From Siniperca chuatsi (lineage: Eukaryota; Chordata; Actinopteri; Centrarchiformes; Sinipercidae): a stretch of DNA of 64,000 nucleotides. Within the stretch, counting starts at the first letter, position 1; every line of letters begins with the position of its first letter. Below the pieces are notes generated by a model that searched no databases, was not told where the DNA came from, and saw only the letters and a list, made by a program, of their open reading frames with translations. Shown piece by piece: positions 37,454-49,972 of this stretch. A program made the translations under genes and the position numbers. The DNA lies in the NCBI RefSeq assembly GCF_020085105.1, contig NC_058052.1, positions 10,087,233 through 10,151,232 of the forward strand. The letters run 5' to 3'.

Positions 37454-40204
37454 ACTGCATCCCCCAAGCCTTCTTCTGGCAGCCCACCCCATAAAGCCTG
37501 GGTGACGGAGCAGGTAATAAAGGGCCTCAACGCAATGAGTCAGCACTTTAGCCTCCATTTAATTTCATCTGAATGCAGCGCTGACCCCCCACACACACAC
37601 ACTCCTTCCCCACCCCCACTGCTACCCCTTCTGTCTCCCCATACCTCCACTCCTCTCCATTTTCTCTCTCTGCAGTAGACTTAACCCATTCCTGCCTGCT
37701 GTGTCAGACTTAAATGACTGCATAGCAGTGCTTTCAAACCTGCAGAGCAAACACTGTCTCATGGCCGTGTGCATCCCCATCACCCTCTGGAAAATGCCAG
37801 TAAACCAGGACCGTGTGCTTAGAATGTTTCCGTCCTTTATTGTGTTTGGTATGCAGCCTTTTAAAGTTTGCCGTGCTGACAGTGAGTGTTGGTGTTGGAG
37901 AAGTAGAGGTGGGGGCTCAAGAGGGAATGTAGGCCACACATTCCTTTCCTAGGAGCTGTCTGAACACAAGCAAACACTGCTGCACAATCAGACCGGGATT
38001 TCCGCCATTCCACAGCGTGGGCCAGACTCTGAGTTTTCCTCTCACTTCGCACGAACCCCCGGCTCAGATCCCCGCTGATGCTTTCAGCTCCCAGTCTTGC
38101 ATGAGGTGCGACTTTCCATCCCTAAAACAGATCCATCTCCTTCCATTAAAATGATTGCCTAGCTGTTGCTCTTTGTTCTGCATCTGAATCATAAATCTTT
38201 CCAGGCCGGATGCTACTGAAAATGTGTGTCACACCTAAATATGCATACTCAGTCGAAGTTGCAGTGTTTGTTTTTACCTCCGACATCCTGCACCTACAGT
38301 TTGAAGATACTTTTACAATGTGGGTTTGTTCCAGTTCCAGTTTTAACTCTATATAACACTATCATCATCCAATGCCTAATTATGGCTTCTCCCTATGCTG
38401 TTCCCTCTTCTGCTCCACTGGGCTCTCTCGTTTTTACTGATTTCTTGGGAAGGCAGGATGAAATTGTCCAGACCTCCTCTCTCCCTTCTCTCATCCCGAT
38501 TCTCCCCCTCCCATGATAACTCTCTTTCTCTGTCTGACTCCCTCTCTTCTTCCTCATCCCTATTTCCAATTCTCTGCCTTTGTGTCTCATGCAGCTGAAG
38601 TACAATAACAGTGTTTGAGTGCAATAGTCCAGACAGGACTTTGGTTTAAATAAGCACCCCCGGGGCCACGTAATAACCCAGCAACCCCCTGTCCCAGTCT
38701 CCCAGTCAGTCCCTCAGCGCTGGGGCCAGCTCCACAACACATTCCTCCTCATGCACCCTGCCAGCCGCTCAGCTAGCCAGCCAGCCAGGCAGCCAAACCA
38801 CCATAGGAAAAATACAGAGCTTGGAACTGTGATTCACAGCCCTGATATAGAATATCACCTCCTCCCCTCTCCCCAGTCCAACAGCTGGTTTCCTGGAAGC
38901 AGACTTGTGCGGTGGGAGTTTGGGCTGGGGAGGGAAGGTGGTGGAATCGAGGAGGCCCCGAATCTGCTCCTTCAAAGGCCTCTCTGTTCACATTTGCAGC
39001 TCCACGCCACAATGTTGCAACGTCTTCATGAGCAGCCTGTGATTTTGTGAAGGGGAAAACGTGCATTGTAGAAAAACAGTGTTTGACTTAATGCTGGTTA
39101 TCTCATAATGTCATCAGCTAAGGTCATGCTTTTCCCATGCTGAAGGTCCCTGTGTGTTTGGAGGTGAAACGGTGGGAGGGTTTCGTTCTCCAGCTGTCAG
39201 AGATAGATGACTTGTGCCTCAGAGAGATGCACACTATAGGTTGCTTGTATTGTTGATGATCTGGGAATTATTAGCTATTATCACTGAATAAGACCATCAA
39301 CTAAATGTCTAAAATGTCAATGTAATTGTTAGCGTCTGACCGTGACGATATATCCCTCTGTCACAATAAACCTCAATTTATCCAAACCCTTCAGGAATCG
39401 AATGTCATCCATGACAATAAAAGAATCATTTAGCTGAAACATACCACTGTCATTTTTCCTTTGATGCACGGTTTAAATAGTTTCCCTTTGCATTTTTTAC
39501 ATTTGCAAGTAGAGTACCCTTAACCTACTTTAGAGAGCATGTCAAGTCATATGTCTGTGTAGCCTTTCCTGTCTACACAATGACCTTCGAGTAGAGGAGA
39601 AGAATAGGAGCAGGGCTACTTCCCTCTTGTGCATGAACAACCTAATTTAGGAAAGCGTGTCAGTGTGAACCTTTGTCACATCGCCTGGCTCAGAATACCC
39701 ATTGTTCCCTTGATAGAGTCATTCCACTTAGAAAAGGCTTTTAAGAGAGCGGCGAATATCCTGCATCCTGCACCCGCACAGACACATCTGCATTTGTATG
39801 CATGCACCCTGGTGAAATAGTGCACACACACTGGCGGGAGTCGGACCACTCGCTTACACCCGCACACACGTGCATGATATAGGAAGATTAAGAATGGAAG
39901 TAGGCTAGCATGAGATCATGCATGCTCTGGCTCATTAGGTACATTTAATATAGTCTGTCTAGAAAGCCATCTGTTCTAGGCGGATGGTGCCAGATATGAT
40001 GTGATGCTGGCAGCCGTGGTTGTTCCTGTTTACCATTTTGAAAGATGGTTGTTATGTTGTAAGGCTAGACTATGATCTTAGAACTCCTCTCATAAAAAGT
40101 TTCTGTAAGGGGCCCAAGGGTTCTATCCCCTCAAACAAGGAACCTTTTGCCACAAAAGGTTTTATTTTAGATTGGTACAGAAAAATAACCTTTAGAGAGC
40201 TAAC

Positions 40205-40579
40205 TGAGAGTTAGATGATAAAAGCAATACCACTCTCATGTCTGTACGTTAGCAGGAGCCGGTTAGCTAGTTTAGCATAAAGACCAGAAACATGGGAAAA
40301 CAGCTTGCATGGCTCTGTCCAAAGGTAGCAAAATCCTCCTACCAGCACCTCTAAAGCTCACTCATTAACACGTTATAGTTTGTTGCCTAGCAACTTGTCC
40401 CAGCCAAGAAATACTCAATAACCAGGCAAGCTGTTTCCCCATTTCCAGTCTTTATACCAAGTTAAACTAACTGGCTGCTGGTCCTAGCATAGACATGGCA
40501 GTGTTATCAATCTCCTCATCAAACTCTCTGCAAAAAAGCAAATAAGTATATTTCCCAAAATGTCAAACTGTTCCTTTAA
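40205..40579 (+). mobile_element. Fold-back MITE family A, copy 2 (left end truncated)
   Basis: Left-arm words GAGAGTTAGATGAT, CCGGTTAGCTAG and TTTAGCATAAAGACC. Right arm AGTCTTTATACCAAGTTAAAC, with the distal end TTTCCCAAAATGTCAAACTG followed by TTCCTTTAA. It keeps the right terminus that copies 1 and 3 lack but has lost the outer left end. A perfect X-box lies in its centre. Confidence 0.85.
40382..40394 (+). promoter_or_regulatory. Perfect RFX X-box inside a transposon copy
   Basis: GTTGCCTAGCAAC is a perfect 13-bp X-box palindrome with a 1-bp spacer. The corresponding central region of copies 1 and 3 does not contain it, so it arose in this copy. Confidence 0.5.
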
Positions 40580-43500
40580 AAGGTTCTTTGCCTTGATGGC
40601 TAGTAGAGAGGAGAACTACAGTGCTGTGCCTAGGAGATCTGCAGTAGCCTAATTTTGGCTAACCCAGGTTGGTAGCACTCTTTTTTTATTTAGACATTTC
40701 TCTTGCACTCTCTGTTTCACTAGCATGAGCATTGCAAAAGATATGTGTGTGAATTGAATTATGCAATGTGTCAGTTAGATGTCTGTTTAAATGTCAGTTA
40801 AGGTTAACTGATACCTAGCCAATTAGTTAACACTCTAAATAACTGTCAACAGAAAATGTCAAGCCTCCTGTGGCGTTAGCATAATATAAATAAACTAGCT
40901 GGGTCACCGAGCAGAATACGGTAAGTACTGTACAGTAGAAATGGCTCCACGAGTGTGCCTTCTCTCAGATATCTTATTTCAAGGAAGTAGCTTGGCTAAC
41001 ATTGATGCAAGCTAACATTAGCCATACAGATAAGCCAGCGAAGGTCGATGCTATGTTGCTCGTCTCTCATTTTACTAATGTTATTGTAACCTTACAAAAA
41101 ATGAGGTGTTTTTGGCTAACTCTGCTTAAAAACATGCAACTTTTTAATTAGTTACAGACTATTAATTAAATTAATTAAATGTTGTGTTAACAAAGACCTG
41201 GCTATGCATGCCATAGTTGAGTCTAGTACATCATCTATGTGTGGCTTCTAAGATATATTCTATATTTTCAGAAAAATACTAAACGAAATTCTAGTGTCAC
41301 ATTGAGTTTGGTACGCGATCGGCATATCAGGTGGTATTTAGTATCTCCGCAAGTCTGTGTCATCTGTATGGCTGTCTGTATTTCTGTGGCTGTATGTGTG
41401 TGTATGTGTCTGCAGCAGGATATTTGTGCGTGCATGTGAAGCCGCAGAGACACAAAGCCCCCATGCCTCTTTGCCAGCAGCCCCTCCTCTTCTTGTCTCT
41501 GGCTGGGAAGGTCTTGGGGATTAACTTTCCACTTCTCTGATCCACTTTTCCACAGAGCCAATAGCTATGCAGGTCTGGAAATGTGTTATGTGGCTGGGTG
41601 AGACAAAAATCAAGGCCAATTCCAAAATAATTTATGACCCCTCTCAAGGTTATTTCTGTTCTTTACCTTTGCTGCCTATTCATTTCGATGACCTCATCTC
41701 CATTATGAATCTCGGTGTAAACAAGGACATCATTTACATTCAGAGGACATTTATTATTGAACAGAAAACGTGACTTTGCCTCACAAATCCAGTTGTCCAA
41801 TATATTTCTGAGTTTCTCACTCTAGCATTAAAATTCATCTCCTATTTATTACATAAGCTTGTTTTGCATATTTCCATTAGATTTTTGTATTCATGCTCCA
41901 TTCCAAATCACAGTAATTGCTTCCTCCTCTTGCCTTTTTGAGTCTGAAGAGATTACGCTCTGCAGCTGCAAATGATTGTTTTACAATTGGACGGGGAATC
42001 CAAAATTAGGATGTGTGAATACATAATGACAAAACTGAAGTTTCATACTATAATTTCACCTCCAGCTACCAGAGCTCTTAATGCACTGCGGTTTATTAGC
42101 GCAGTATATCGCTGATTTCAGAGAGCACTGTAACGTTTCAGCAGAGCGTCATTCAAACCGCAGGGTAGAGATATAAAATGGGTGAGTCCTTTAGGAGATG
42201 GGAATGAAAGCCTCCATCAAGGCAGCCAGGGAGGAGGGAGCTGAGGTATTCCTTTGAAGTGGGTGGTTCAGATATTAAATAATTGAGTTGCAGGAGATTA
42301 AAGTTTCAGAAGCTAATTTGGCCCCCTCCACGGCCTGTCACTCTGAGGCTCGAAGAGTCTGCAGCCTGCAGACGACTGGTGAATAAGTGTGACTCACTTC
42401 CTGTGAGTGGCTAAGCTGGAGAAACCCTATATCTGTGGCAGACTGAAACAGGAAGTTCATCCAGGGCACACTCTATGTCTCTGACTCAGAGCAAGGGTGA
42501 CGCCATTTTTGGTGTCAGAGTTTTCAGGAATCCAATCCTCCATGTGCTCTAGCAACAAAGAGGCACAGAGAGGTTTCACTTCCCCTCCTTTTTTTCCCCT
42601 CATAAACACTCACCATAGTTGCTGACAGCTGAACTGTTATGTGGAAAGAAGTTCGTTTGCTGATGCAAGAGGAATATGTTGCTTGTGTAAGCCTGGATTT
42701 CAGTGTTATTTAGATGGGAGGGTTTCAGTTTCAGTCACTGCTTGCTGATGGGGAGGCTGAACTGCCTGGAGGTGAAAGCTCCGTTATTTTTGTCTGGAAT
42801 GTACCTCTCAGCTGACATTGAAACCTAATTTTCAAGCACCTTGAGGATGACACTGCCCAAGTTGTAAAGTAATTGATATGTATAAGGGCATGTAAACACA
42901 AGCACATTGTCTTTGAGGACAAACACCAGACTCTGTTGAAGGAGGTGTGAGGACATGGTGGTGAATTACCTATCCTGCTTTCTTTTCTGTCTCTGTGTGA
43001 CTTATGCTGGTGCAGCGGCGCCACAGTGGGCCAGAAGTCTTCCACAATGACTCAAACCCCTGCGGCGATAATGAAAAAGAACAACTCCATCTTCCTGCGG
43101 CTATAGATTGGCTGGATAATGCCTGGGTGTAAGGGGCTGTAGATTTGGTTTCCCGAGTCTTTAACCTTGCAGAGATGTCAAGATGAATCAGACTTACGGT
43201 AGAAGTGGCCCAGTTGAGGCCTGAACTGTCTCTGTGGCTTTGAAGTATGAGACTCAAACGTCTGGTTCTGCTGCTCTCCCCATGGCCCTGAGCTCACGCT
43301 CTGAGCTCTTTTGTTTACAATTCCTATTTGGAAATGTGGTATTTAACAAAGCAAATATGTGGTATCTACTCACCTGGTATATTCAAATCTCCTTCAATGA
43401 CATCATGTTAGTTCAGCAGCCGGTGTGAACAGTTACAGCATCCTACCCCTGGAGTATTTGTATTGCTTAGTGTAAAGCTCCTGTCACCTGAGCCAATAAT

Positions 43501-45424
43501 ATGTTTTGACTGTCAAGGGTCAGAGTTAGCTCAGGGCGGTGTTGCTATGTTGCGGGGAAAAACAGGCCTCCCGTTGTCATGTGGGCCAGAGGGCTACTGG
43601 GATGGAAAGCCAAAGCCCTGCGGTGAGATCAGTTTATGGAGGAGGACTACATTTAAGAATGAGCCTCTGTGGGCTGTTTACGCCATGCTGAACCAGCATT
43701 ACTCTCATTTAGCTAGAGGAAAAACAAATAAAACTTATAAACTGAAACTAAAAAACACTACTACTTATTACTGCTGTGCTGCTGTGTTTATTAGTAGTTG
43801 CTGACAGTTGTATCACATACTAAACAAACTACATGTCATTTTGTATTAAGTGTGTTTACAATCTGACAGCACAAAGTATGCTGCAAAATGGAGGCATTTG
43901 CATGTGTGTGAATAGCTGTTCATAATCTCACTACAATCCACTGAAAAAACTATCTAGTAACTCACGTTATCTCATATTGTTCTGGTGAGATAATTTCACT
44001 TGTTTGCAGTTCGGTTTGATTCAGAAATTTTCTAGAAATGAGTTACTCCATTGGCTCTACACTAGTCCATTTTGGCTTTTTCTTATTCAGACTAAATAAC
44101 CATTTTAAATATTTTTTACTTTCTACTAATATTTGAGGTTAAAGGCCTAATATCAGTGCCATGATGAATGTGTATATACATGAGTAAAGATGGTTTCCAT
44201 TTTAAATGCTTTTATGAAAATAAATCAGGTTGAAAAAGTACACAAACACAGAAGGAATTTGCCAATTGTTTCAGACATTTTTTATTCTTTTTCTGCCCAA
44301 AATGTTACAACAGCCACTGATGAAACAACAGAGCTGTCTAATTTCAGTCACCAAGGGAACGTCAGCATCAGTTCCAGATAAACACACAGTATTATGACTA
44401 AAACAACAACCGCGACAACAAACACAGGGGTAGCCTTCAGTGGGGAGCCACGGCCCCTCACCTGCATCCCGCTTCTGTTCATATCAGTCCAACCTGAAAA
44501 CTTTACTGTGCCTCACAAAAAAAAACAGCCAAAGGGCTTCTGTGGTGTTTTTTAGCAAGGCACTTAAAACTACCTCTGTCACTTTACCTCTTGCTTTTAC
44601 TTCACTGAGATAATGTCTTCACTGCCTCGAGGGATGATCTCAAGGATGAACCCTACAGATGAAAGAGAGTAGTGTGACAACAGGTGAAAAAAGAGTAGAG
44701 CAAACACGACCTGGCAGGGAGTTTTTAGTGGTGGCTGCTAAACAAAAGGCCCAAAGCAACGTAGATCCCTCCCTCCTTTGGTATGGTGGCAGGGCATGCT
44801 GGAGCTCTGGCTGCGTCTGTGCTCCTGTGCAGACTAGCTCCACTTTAGCTACAGGCTAGGAGGGAGGAACGGTGGGCAGGGTGTGTCTGCTTACCATGGA
44901 AGCAGGTGGGCAGATTGCACTCAGAGGTGGAAGGGAGGGAGGGAGGTAGAGCAGGTGGTGTACAACTACCTGCTTGCTGCTGGGGGCGAGCCCAGCAGCC
45001 ACGGAGCAGCAGGTTTATGTGACGCCGCCAATGACGAAATCACGCAGACATGTAGCATAGCCAGTCACCTTTTCAACAAGAGAGACAAAGGCATGCCACG
45101 TGAATGTAGAGGGTTGACATTGTCCAAATCCGTCCCTTTAGAGCTATTCTGAATATAATCATCTGCTCTTCTGTGTTACAGGCTAGTGCTTTTTTCTAAT
45201 GGGTCTTTCTCAGAAACAGAGCACACAAAAAATCGAGTTCTGTTCAGTGTTTTTGTGAAATATTGGACAATTTTACCTGTTTAAAATAAAGCTATCTGAG
45301 AGGTTTAGAGGAGAAAAGTCTCTTTGGTGGAACTACTAAAAACCCACGGGAAATAAATGAATAAATGAATCTGATAAATTTAAAAGGAGCCCCAATTAGA
45401 CACTTCACAAGAGCCACTGGTTTA
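40580..45424. other. Non-coding segment
   Basis: No gene is supported. About 40,980-41,110 contains GCTAACATTAGCC-type words that suggest further repeat debris. About 42,040-42,370 is a regulatory-looking block. The 43,463-43,804 frame and its neighbours have no recognisable domain. Confidence 0.5.
42040..42370. promoter_or_regulatory. Possible conserved non-coding element
   Basis: A repeat-free block with CACTGCGGTTTATTAGCG (a Runx-like TGCGGTTT word), CAAACCGCAGG (a second Runx-like core, inverted) and ATATTAAATAATTGAG. Runx cores in both orientations about 75 bp apart are suggestive, but conservation is untested. Confidence 0.27.
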
Positions 45425-45673
45425 ATATTTAACAATGTATTGTATTTCATAAGCTTATGCCATGTTTTATATATCAGATCTTAGTGTCAAAAGTAACTAG
45501 AAACTAAAGTGTTAAATAAGTGTAGAAAAGTTAAAAGTACAATATTTCCCTCTGACATGTAGTGGAGTAAAAGTATAGAGTGGCAGAAAATGGAAAGACT
45601 CAAGTAAAGTACCTTAAAATTGTACTTAAGTTTGGTGCTTCAGTAAATGTGCTTAGTTACTTTTCACCACCTC
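45425..45673 (+). repeat. Teleost interspersed repeat (AAAAGTACAATATTTCC family)
   Basis: Characteristic words AAAAGTACAATATTTCCCTC, TGTAGTGGAGTAAAAGTAT, CTCAAGTAAAGTACC, ATTGTACTTAAGT and TTAGTTACTTTTCACCAC. I recognise these from a very widespread fish repeat. Non-coding; the left border is approximate. Confidence 0.7.
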
Positions 45674-48666
45674 ATATGAATTCTTACAGATTTAGGAACA
45701 TATACTGTATGTTTGTCGTGGCGATGCTTCTTGGTCACTTTACGAGACATTCTTTTTTCCCCCAGAGGTTGTCCCAGATATCTGGCAATGTTTGATCTAG
45801 GCCAGCTCCACAGCAGGGTAGCCAAGGGGAAACCAAGGAGCCAAGTTAACTGGTTCATGTCACTCATCAACTTATTTTAACAGATATAGGTTGCATTTAC
45901 TGTGAAAAAATAAGGCAGCTACTTCCATGAAGAGTTTCTAGTTAAAAACACTTCATGACCTGTTTTCAGTAACACATTCTCACACCCCAGAACGATTTTT
46001 CTGACACTGAGCAGCTTACTTTATATATATATGTTCATTTACATTCACTTTTTCATTGCGTTTGCCAGGTCAAGAGTGAAGTTCAGGCTGGGGCTAAACA
46101 AAGCAGCTGCTGTCACAAGCCATCAAATTCTAATAAGGCATAACCTAGTGCTGGGTGGGCGAGGGAAGCCGCTGTTTTTCTGCTATTTCCATTTATAGAC
46201 TGCACCAACGAGCCCCCTGGGAGATTGCTCGCCATGACTCATGTCTCTAGTGCTTCTGGTCCAGACTGCACACTCTCCCTCCTTCATCATCGCTGAGCAC
46301 CACCAGCCTTTTTCTACCCTGTAACTTGCTTATCTCACCTTTCTTATTTTTCATTATTTGCTCTATATTACTCTAGCCTTTGCTTTCATTCATGCAAGAT
46401 AAAGGCCTTGTAAGCCTCGACAGAGAGCGTGAAAAACGGAGAAAAGAGAGGAGGGGAATCAATGGGAGGAGTGAAGCGCGAGGCTCAGACCAGCCACCCT
46501 AGCTGATGATGAAAGCGATAAGCGGGCTGAATCAATCCCATGTAAATAGTAGCTACAGTACAGACGGCGGCCATTTCCCAGAACTGTTGTTGTGGTGAAA
46601 CGGCAGCGTCAATATGGGGGGATGTCTCTGTCTGCTTTTCCCAGCACAGCAGCCTGCAGGCTTTTCACCACCACGTGGTCTGCTTGTCTTCTCCCTCCCC
46701 TTCCTCCCCCCTCTGTTTGGTTATATTCCAGTCACGGCCCCTACCCCCACCCACCACCACCACCCCTCTCTTCCTCCACCCCAACCTCCCCACCCCTCTG
46801 TGCTCTGTCAGGTCAGGCCTTGTTTGTTCAGATGGAACAGAAGAGGAAATGAAAGCCAGAGTCCACTGTTAACCCATTCCTGGGACTTTGCTCCTCTATT
46901 GTGTGCATTCCTGCTGTTTTCCACCTTGCTGTTTCCATGCTTTGATGATGATTTTGGTCTATATCAGGAGGCAGTAACCATGTTAGTTCTTTTCTAGTAT
47001 GATATGGGAAAAAATAACTTGCACAGAGGAGCTGTACAGCTAAAAATACAAGCAAATCTCAGCTGCTCCAAATACGATACAGTGAAAAGGCTGCACCGCA
47101 GTTGAAGGTAATAACTGTGGTCTACTTAATGTGCAGCTTGGGATATTTATGTATGTATGAGTTCACTGGAAAAAATGCTGTGTCAGATAAAGCTAGAATT
47201 CATATCCCTATCTTATTCTGTTTGTAAAGATTCACACTTTCTCAAATGCACATGACACTGTAATAATGTGTGTGTGTGTGTGGGTGCATATGTGAGCTTG
47301 TGCTCATGTTTATCCTCCAGTCTGCCACGTTCTTGCTTGGTTACTATGCAACCAGGTCAGAACAACATGGACACCACAGTAGCTGAATGGCCATTTTGGG
47401 TAAAAGCTCTCTGCAATAATAAACAGCTTCTGGCACAGAGAAGTTGTTTTCCAGCTGCAGATCGGTGCCAAACTACAGAATTAACTGCAATACCATTTAC
47501 TGCTGTGGAAAAACATCAGCCGTCCAAACCCACATACCTACAGAGGCTTTGAACAGCTTGTAATCCCTCAGCAGCTAGATGGCTCTCAGAAACACGCCAG
47601 CTCAGGCTGCTGCCAAAGAAATTACTGCGCAGTTATAGTGTTACATTTGTATAAACTGTTTCACTCTGTTGGAGAGAGTTTTGCAGAAAAGTAATTTCGT
47701 GATCTTAAATTGTCGCTTTGTTATCTCAACTTGGCTACAGCTGGCTATTGTGTTTTCTGGGAGCCCGGAGATGTCTTTACATGGGGAAGATAAGCCTTAG
47801 AAGCACAAAACAGCTGCCTTGGATTTTTACAATGTTGGGGCAGGAATTCTTCATGCTTATTTTGAAGTGGCGCCAAAGATATTTGGAGTGATTTGAGGGG
47901 AGATCAACTGAACTTTACCCTCTCTCAGAGAAAGGGAAGAGAAGTAGAGACACTGTTGCTGCCAGAATCTGTGAGGCTCAAATGAATTTAGAATTAGGCA
48001 AAGTGAGGCTGTATGGTCAAACATTACCGTCCTGTGGGTCGCTCATTTATTCACATGTTTCATCTTAATCCACCACTTATGTTCTGCCAATTATCTCTTA
48101 TTGACTTGTATCAGTGAAAGCACATGTGAGTACAGCTTGTGCAAACTGCCAAGGCTGCAGTTTGTGCTGAGTTGTGACTATAAGGGCCGTGCTGTGTTAG
48201 CCTTGCGTTGACATGTCATCATCATGGCCTCCATGACCACTATGTTAGGTTTCTTGGAATCGCTGGGAACATGACTATTTTCTCTGGCAGCGAACCAAGT
48301 TAAACAGATCCGTCACAGAGTGTGTTTTGTAATTTAATCAAATAAACAGGATAAGCTGGCCAGTCAACAGTGGAAGGAGGGCAGGGCGTCTCAGGTGCTG
48401 CTCCACCCACGCAGTCGAGGCAGAAAGTTTGTGTGGGTTAGCCACCCTGCTGTCAGTGGCCCCGTACACATGTACTGTAACGTACAGAAGCTGAACAAGC
48501 AGCATGGTGTTACATTTTCATACACACATGCACATTTCTATAGTACCAATAGCACTTGTTAATACAAAAACATGTAGTTATAACATATTATGCTACTTAT
48601 AAATTATGTTGTCTGACTACAACTGAGTCTTAAAAGGCTTTTAAACAGTGGCAATGGTGTTACAAG
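45674..48666. other. Non-coding segment
   Basis: No gene is supported. It contains a C-rich tract at about 46,736-46,800, a short GT tract at 47,269-47,282 and an X-box at 47,340. The overlapping frames at 46,592-46,997 translate the C-rich tract into Pro/His runs and are artefacts. Confidence 0.5.
47340..47352 (+). promoter_or_regulatory. RFX X-box-like site
   Basis: GTTACTATGCAAC: both half-sites are present with 1-bp spacing, one base off a perfect palindrome. Confidence 0.45.
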
Positions 48667-48978
48667 CTAAAAGAATAGTTTGACATTTTGGGAAATTGTA
48701 TTTGTGAAGTATAGAGCTAGAGTCAGTGGCAGTTAGCTTAGCATAGCACTAACAACTGAAAGTGGGGTGAACTAACTTATTTCCCCTAAAACCACAAATG
48801 TTTTCATTTTTCTATTTATGTTTGTGTACAGGTTAACTAATTAGATACAACACGTAAATTAATTAACTAGAGCTGTTGTTAGGTGTATTTTTGAACTTTA
48901 GAGAGAGCTAGGCTAGCTTTTGCTCCATGTTTCCAGTCTTTATGCTAAGCTAGGCTGATTGCCCGGCTCCAGCTCCAT
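48667..48978 (+). mobile_element. Fold-back MITE family A, copy 3 (right end truncated)
   Basis: Starts CTAAAAGAATAGTTTGACAT, a decayed TTAAAGGAA end. The inner arm GTTAGCTTAGCATAG is inverted in CAGTCTTTATGCTAAGCTAG. The distal right arm is absent, as in copy 1. Confidence 0.82.
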
Positions 48979-49599
48979 CAACACACTCAACACATTCAAC
49001 ACCATAATTACCATACATTTTACCTCTTCCCTGTTGTTTGTACAGTACAGGTGGATTTACAGTATACTGTAGATGCTAGTATTTCTCCACAGTTGTAGGC
49101 AAATTAGTTTTGTTCACTTTAGTTAGCTTAAAGTAGTATCATGTGTTGGTTAGCTGCACATTTTCAGATTCCTGATTATGATTTACCCCAGTAAACTCAA
49201 CCACTGGTTGTTACGGTCAAGCCTAGTCCCTGTTAGTATTTCACGTAGAGCTCCTTATTGTTGTTTTTGAGGTGCCAGCTACTGATTTTTATGTTATTCG
49301 AGAGTGTTGAACAAGAGGTTATAGAAAAGCGAAGAGAAGTGAAATCCTGTGATCCTACTGGACAGAATGGCAGGGGTCAGAGGTCATGATCCAGCCTGAG
49401 GACACAGAGAAGGTCACTTTTGTGATTTGTGGATAAATACATGATGCCATTGTGCCCTGGGCTGTATCCAGGCAGGACTTCAATCTGCAGCCGTCCCTCC
49501 CCCTCTGTGATCAGTGGGCCTGGGCTGTTGTGACTGGGCCAGTCTGACAGATAGACCATGATGAGAGTCAAGGCTGAAAGCCAGGCTCTGTGACTGCAG

Positions 49600-49621
49600 G
49601 GCCAGGCCAGGCCAGGCCAGG
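49600..49621 (+). repeat. (GGCCA)4 tandem repeat
   Basis: Four tandem pentamers, GGCCAGGCCAGG..., plus a partial unit. Confidence 0.92.
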
Positions 49622-49958
49622 GATGACGCAGGCCCAGGGAAACAGAGAGCACTGTGGACAACCCTGTGCCCCCCCCCAATGCCTCAGAGCACTTCCTGCC
49701 TCTGTCATTCTACCAGCAAATCCAATCCCTGATCAAAGGCCAAGGAGAAAAAAGGGGAAGAGTAGAGAGAGGAGACAGAGAAGTGAAAAGGGTGAGGGAG
49801 ACTGAAGTGCGTGTTGGGGGGAAAAGGGAGAAAACAACAAACCGCTCTTTATCTGACAGGGGAGGCAGCTGCTCGGGCCGGGGCACCTGTGTGCCTGCTG
49901 CCTCCCTGGCCGGTGCCAAGCTCCGCCCTCGAGCCCACTAGTGCCAGACCCATGAAAG

Positions 49959-49972
49959 GTTTCCATGGCAAC
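49959..49972 (+). promoter_or_regulatory. RFX X-box-like site
   Basis: GTTTCCATGGCAAC matches the long X-box consensus on both halves. Confidence 0.5.

Larger units (their letters stand above)
35239..40204. other. Non-coding segment
   Basis: No gene is supported. It contains a regulatory-looking block at about 36,080-36,290, a (TGCC)6 tract at 37,430-37,453, a pyrimidine-rich tract at about 38,455-38,580 and a degenerate CAGC tract near 38,774. The open frames come from these low-complexity tracts or lack domains. Confidence 0.5.

Noticed and set aside
46592..46997. Three overlapping frames rich in Pro/His/Leu
   Set aside because: They arise from a C-rich low-complexity tract open in all three frames.
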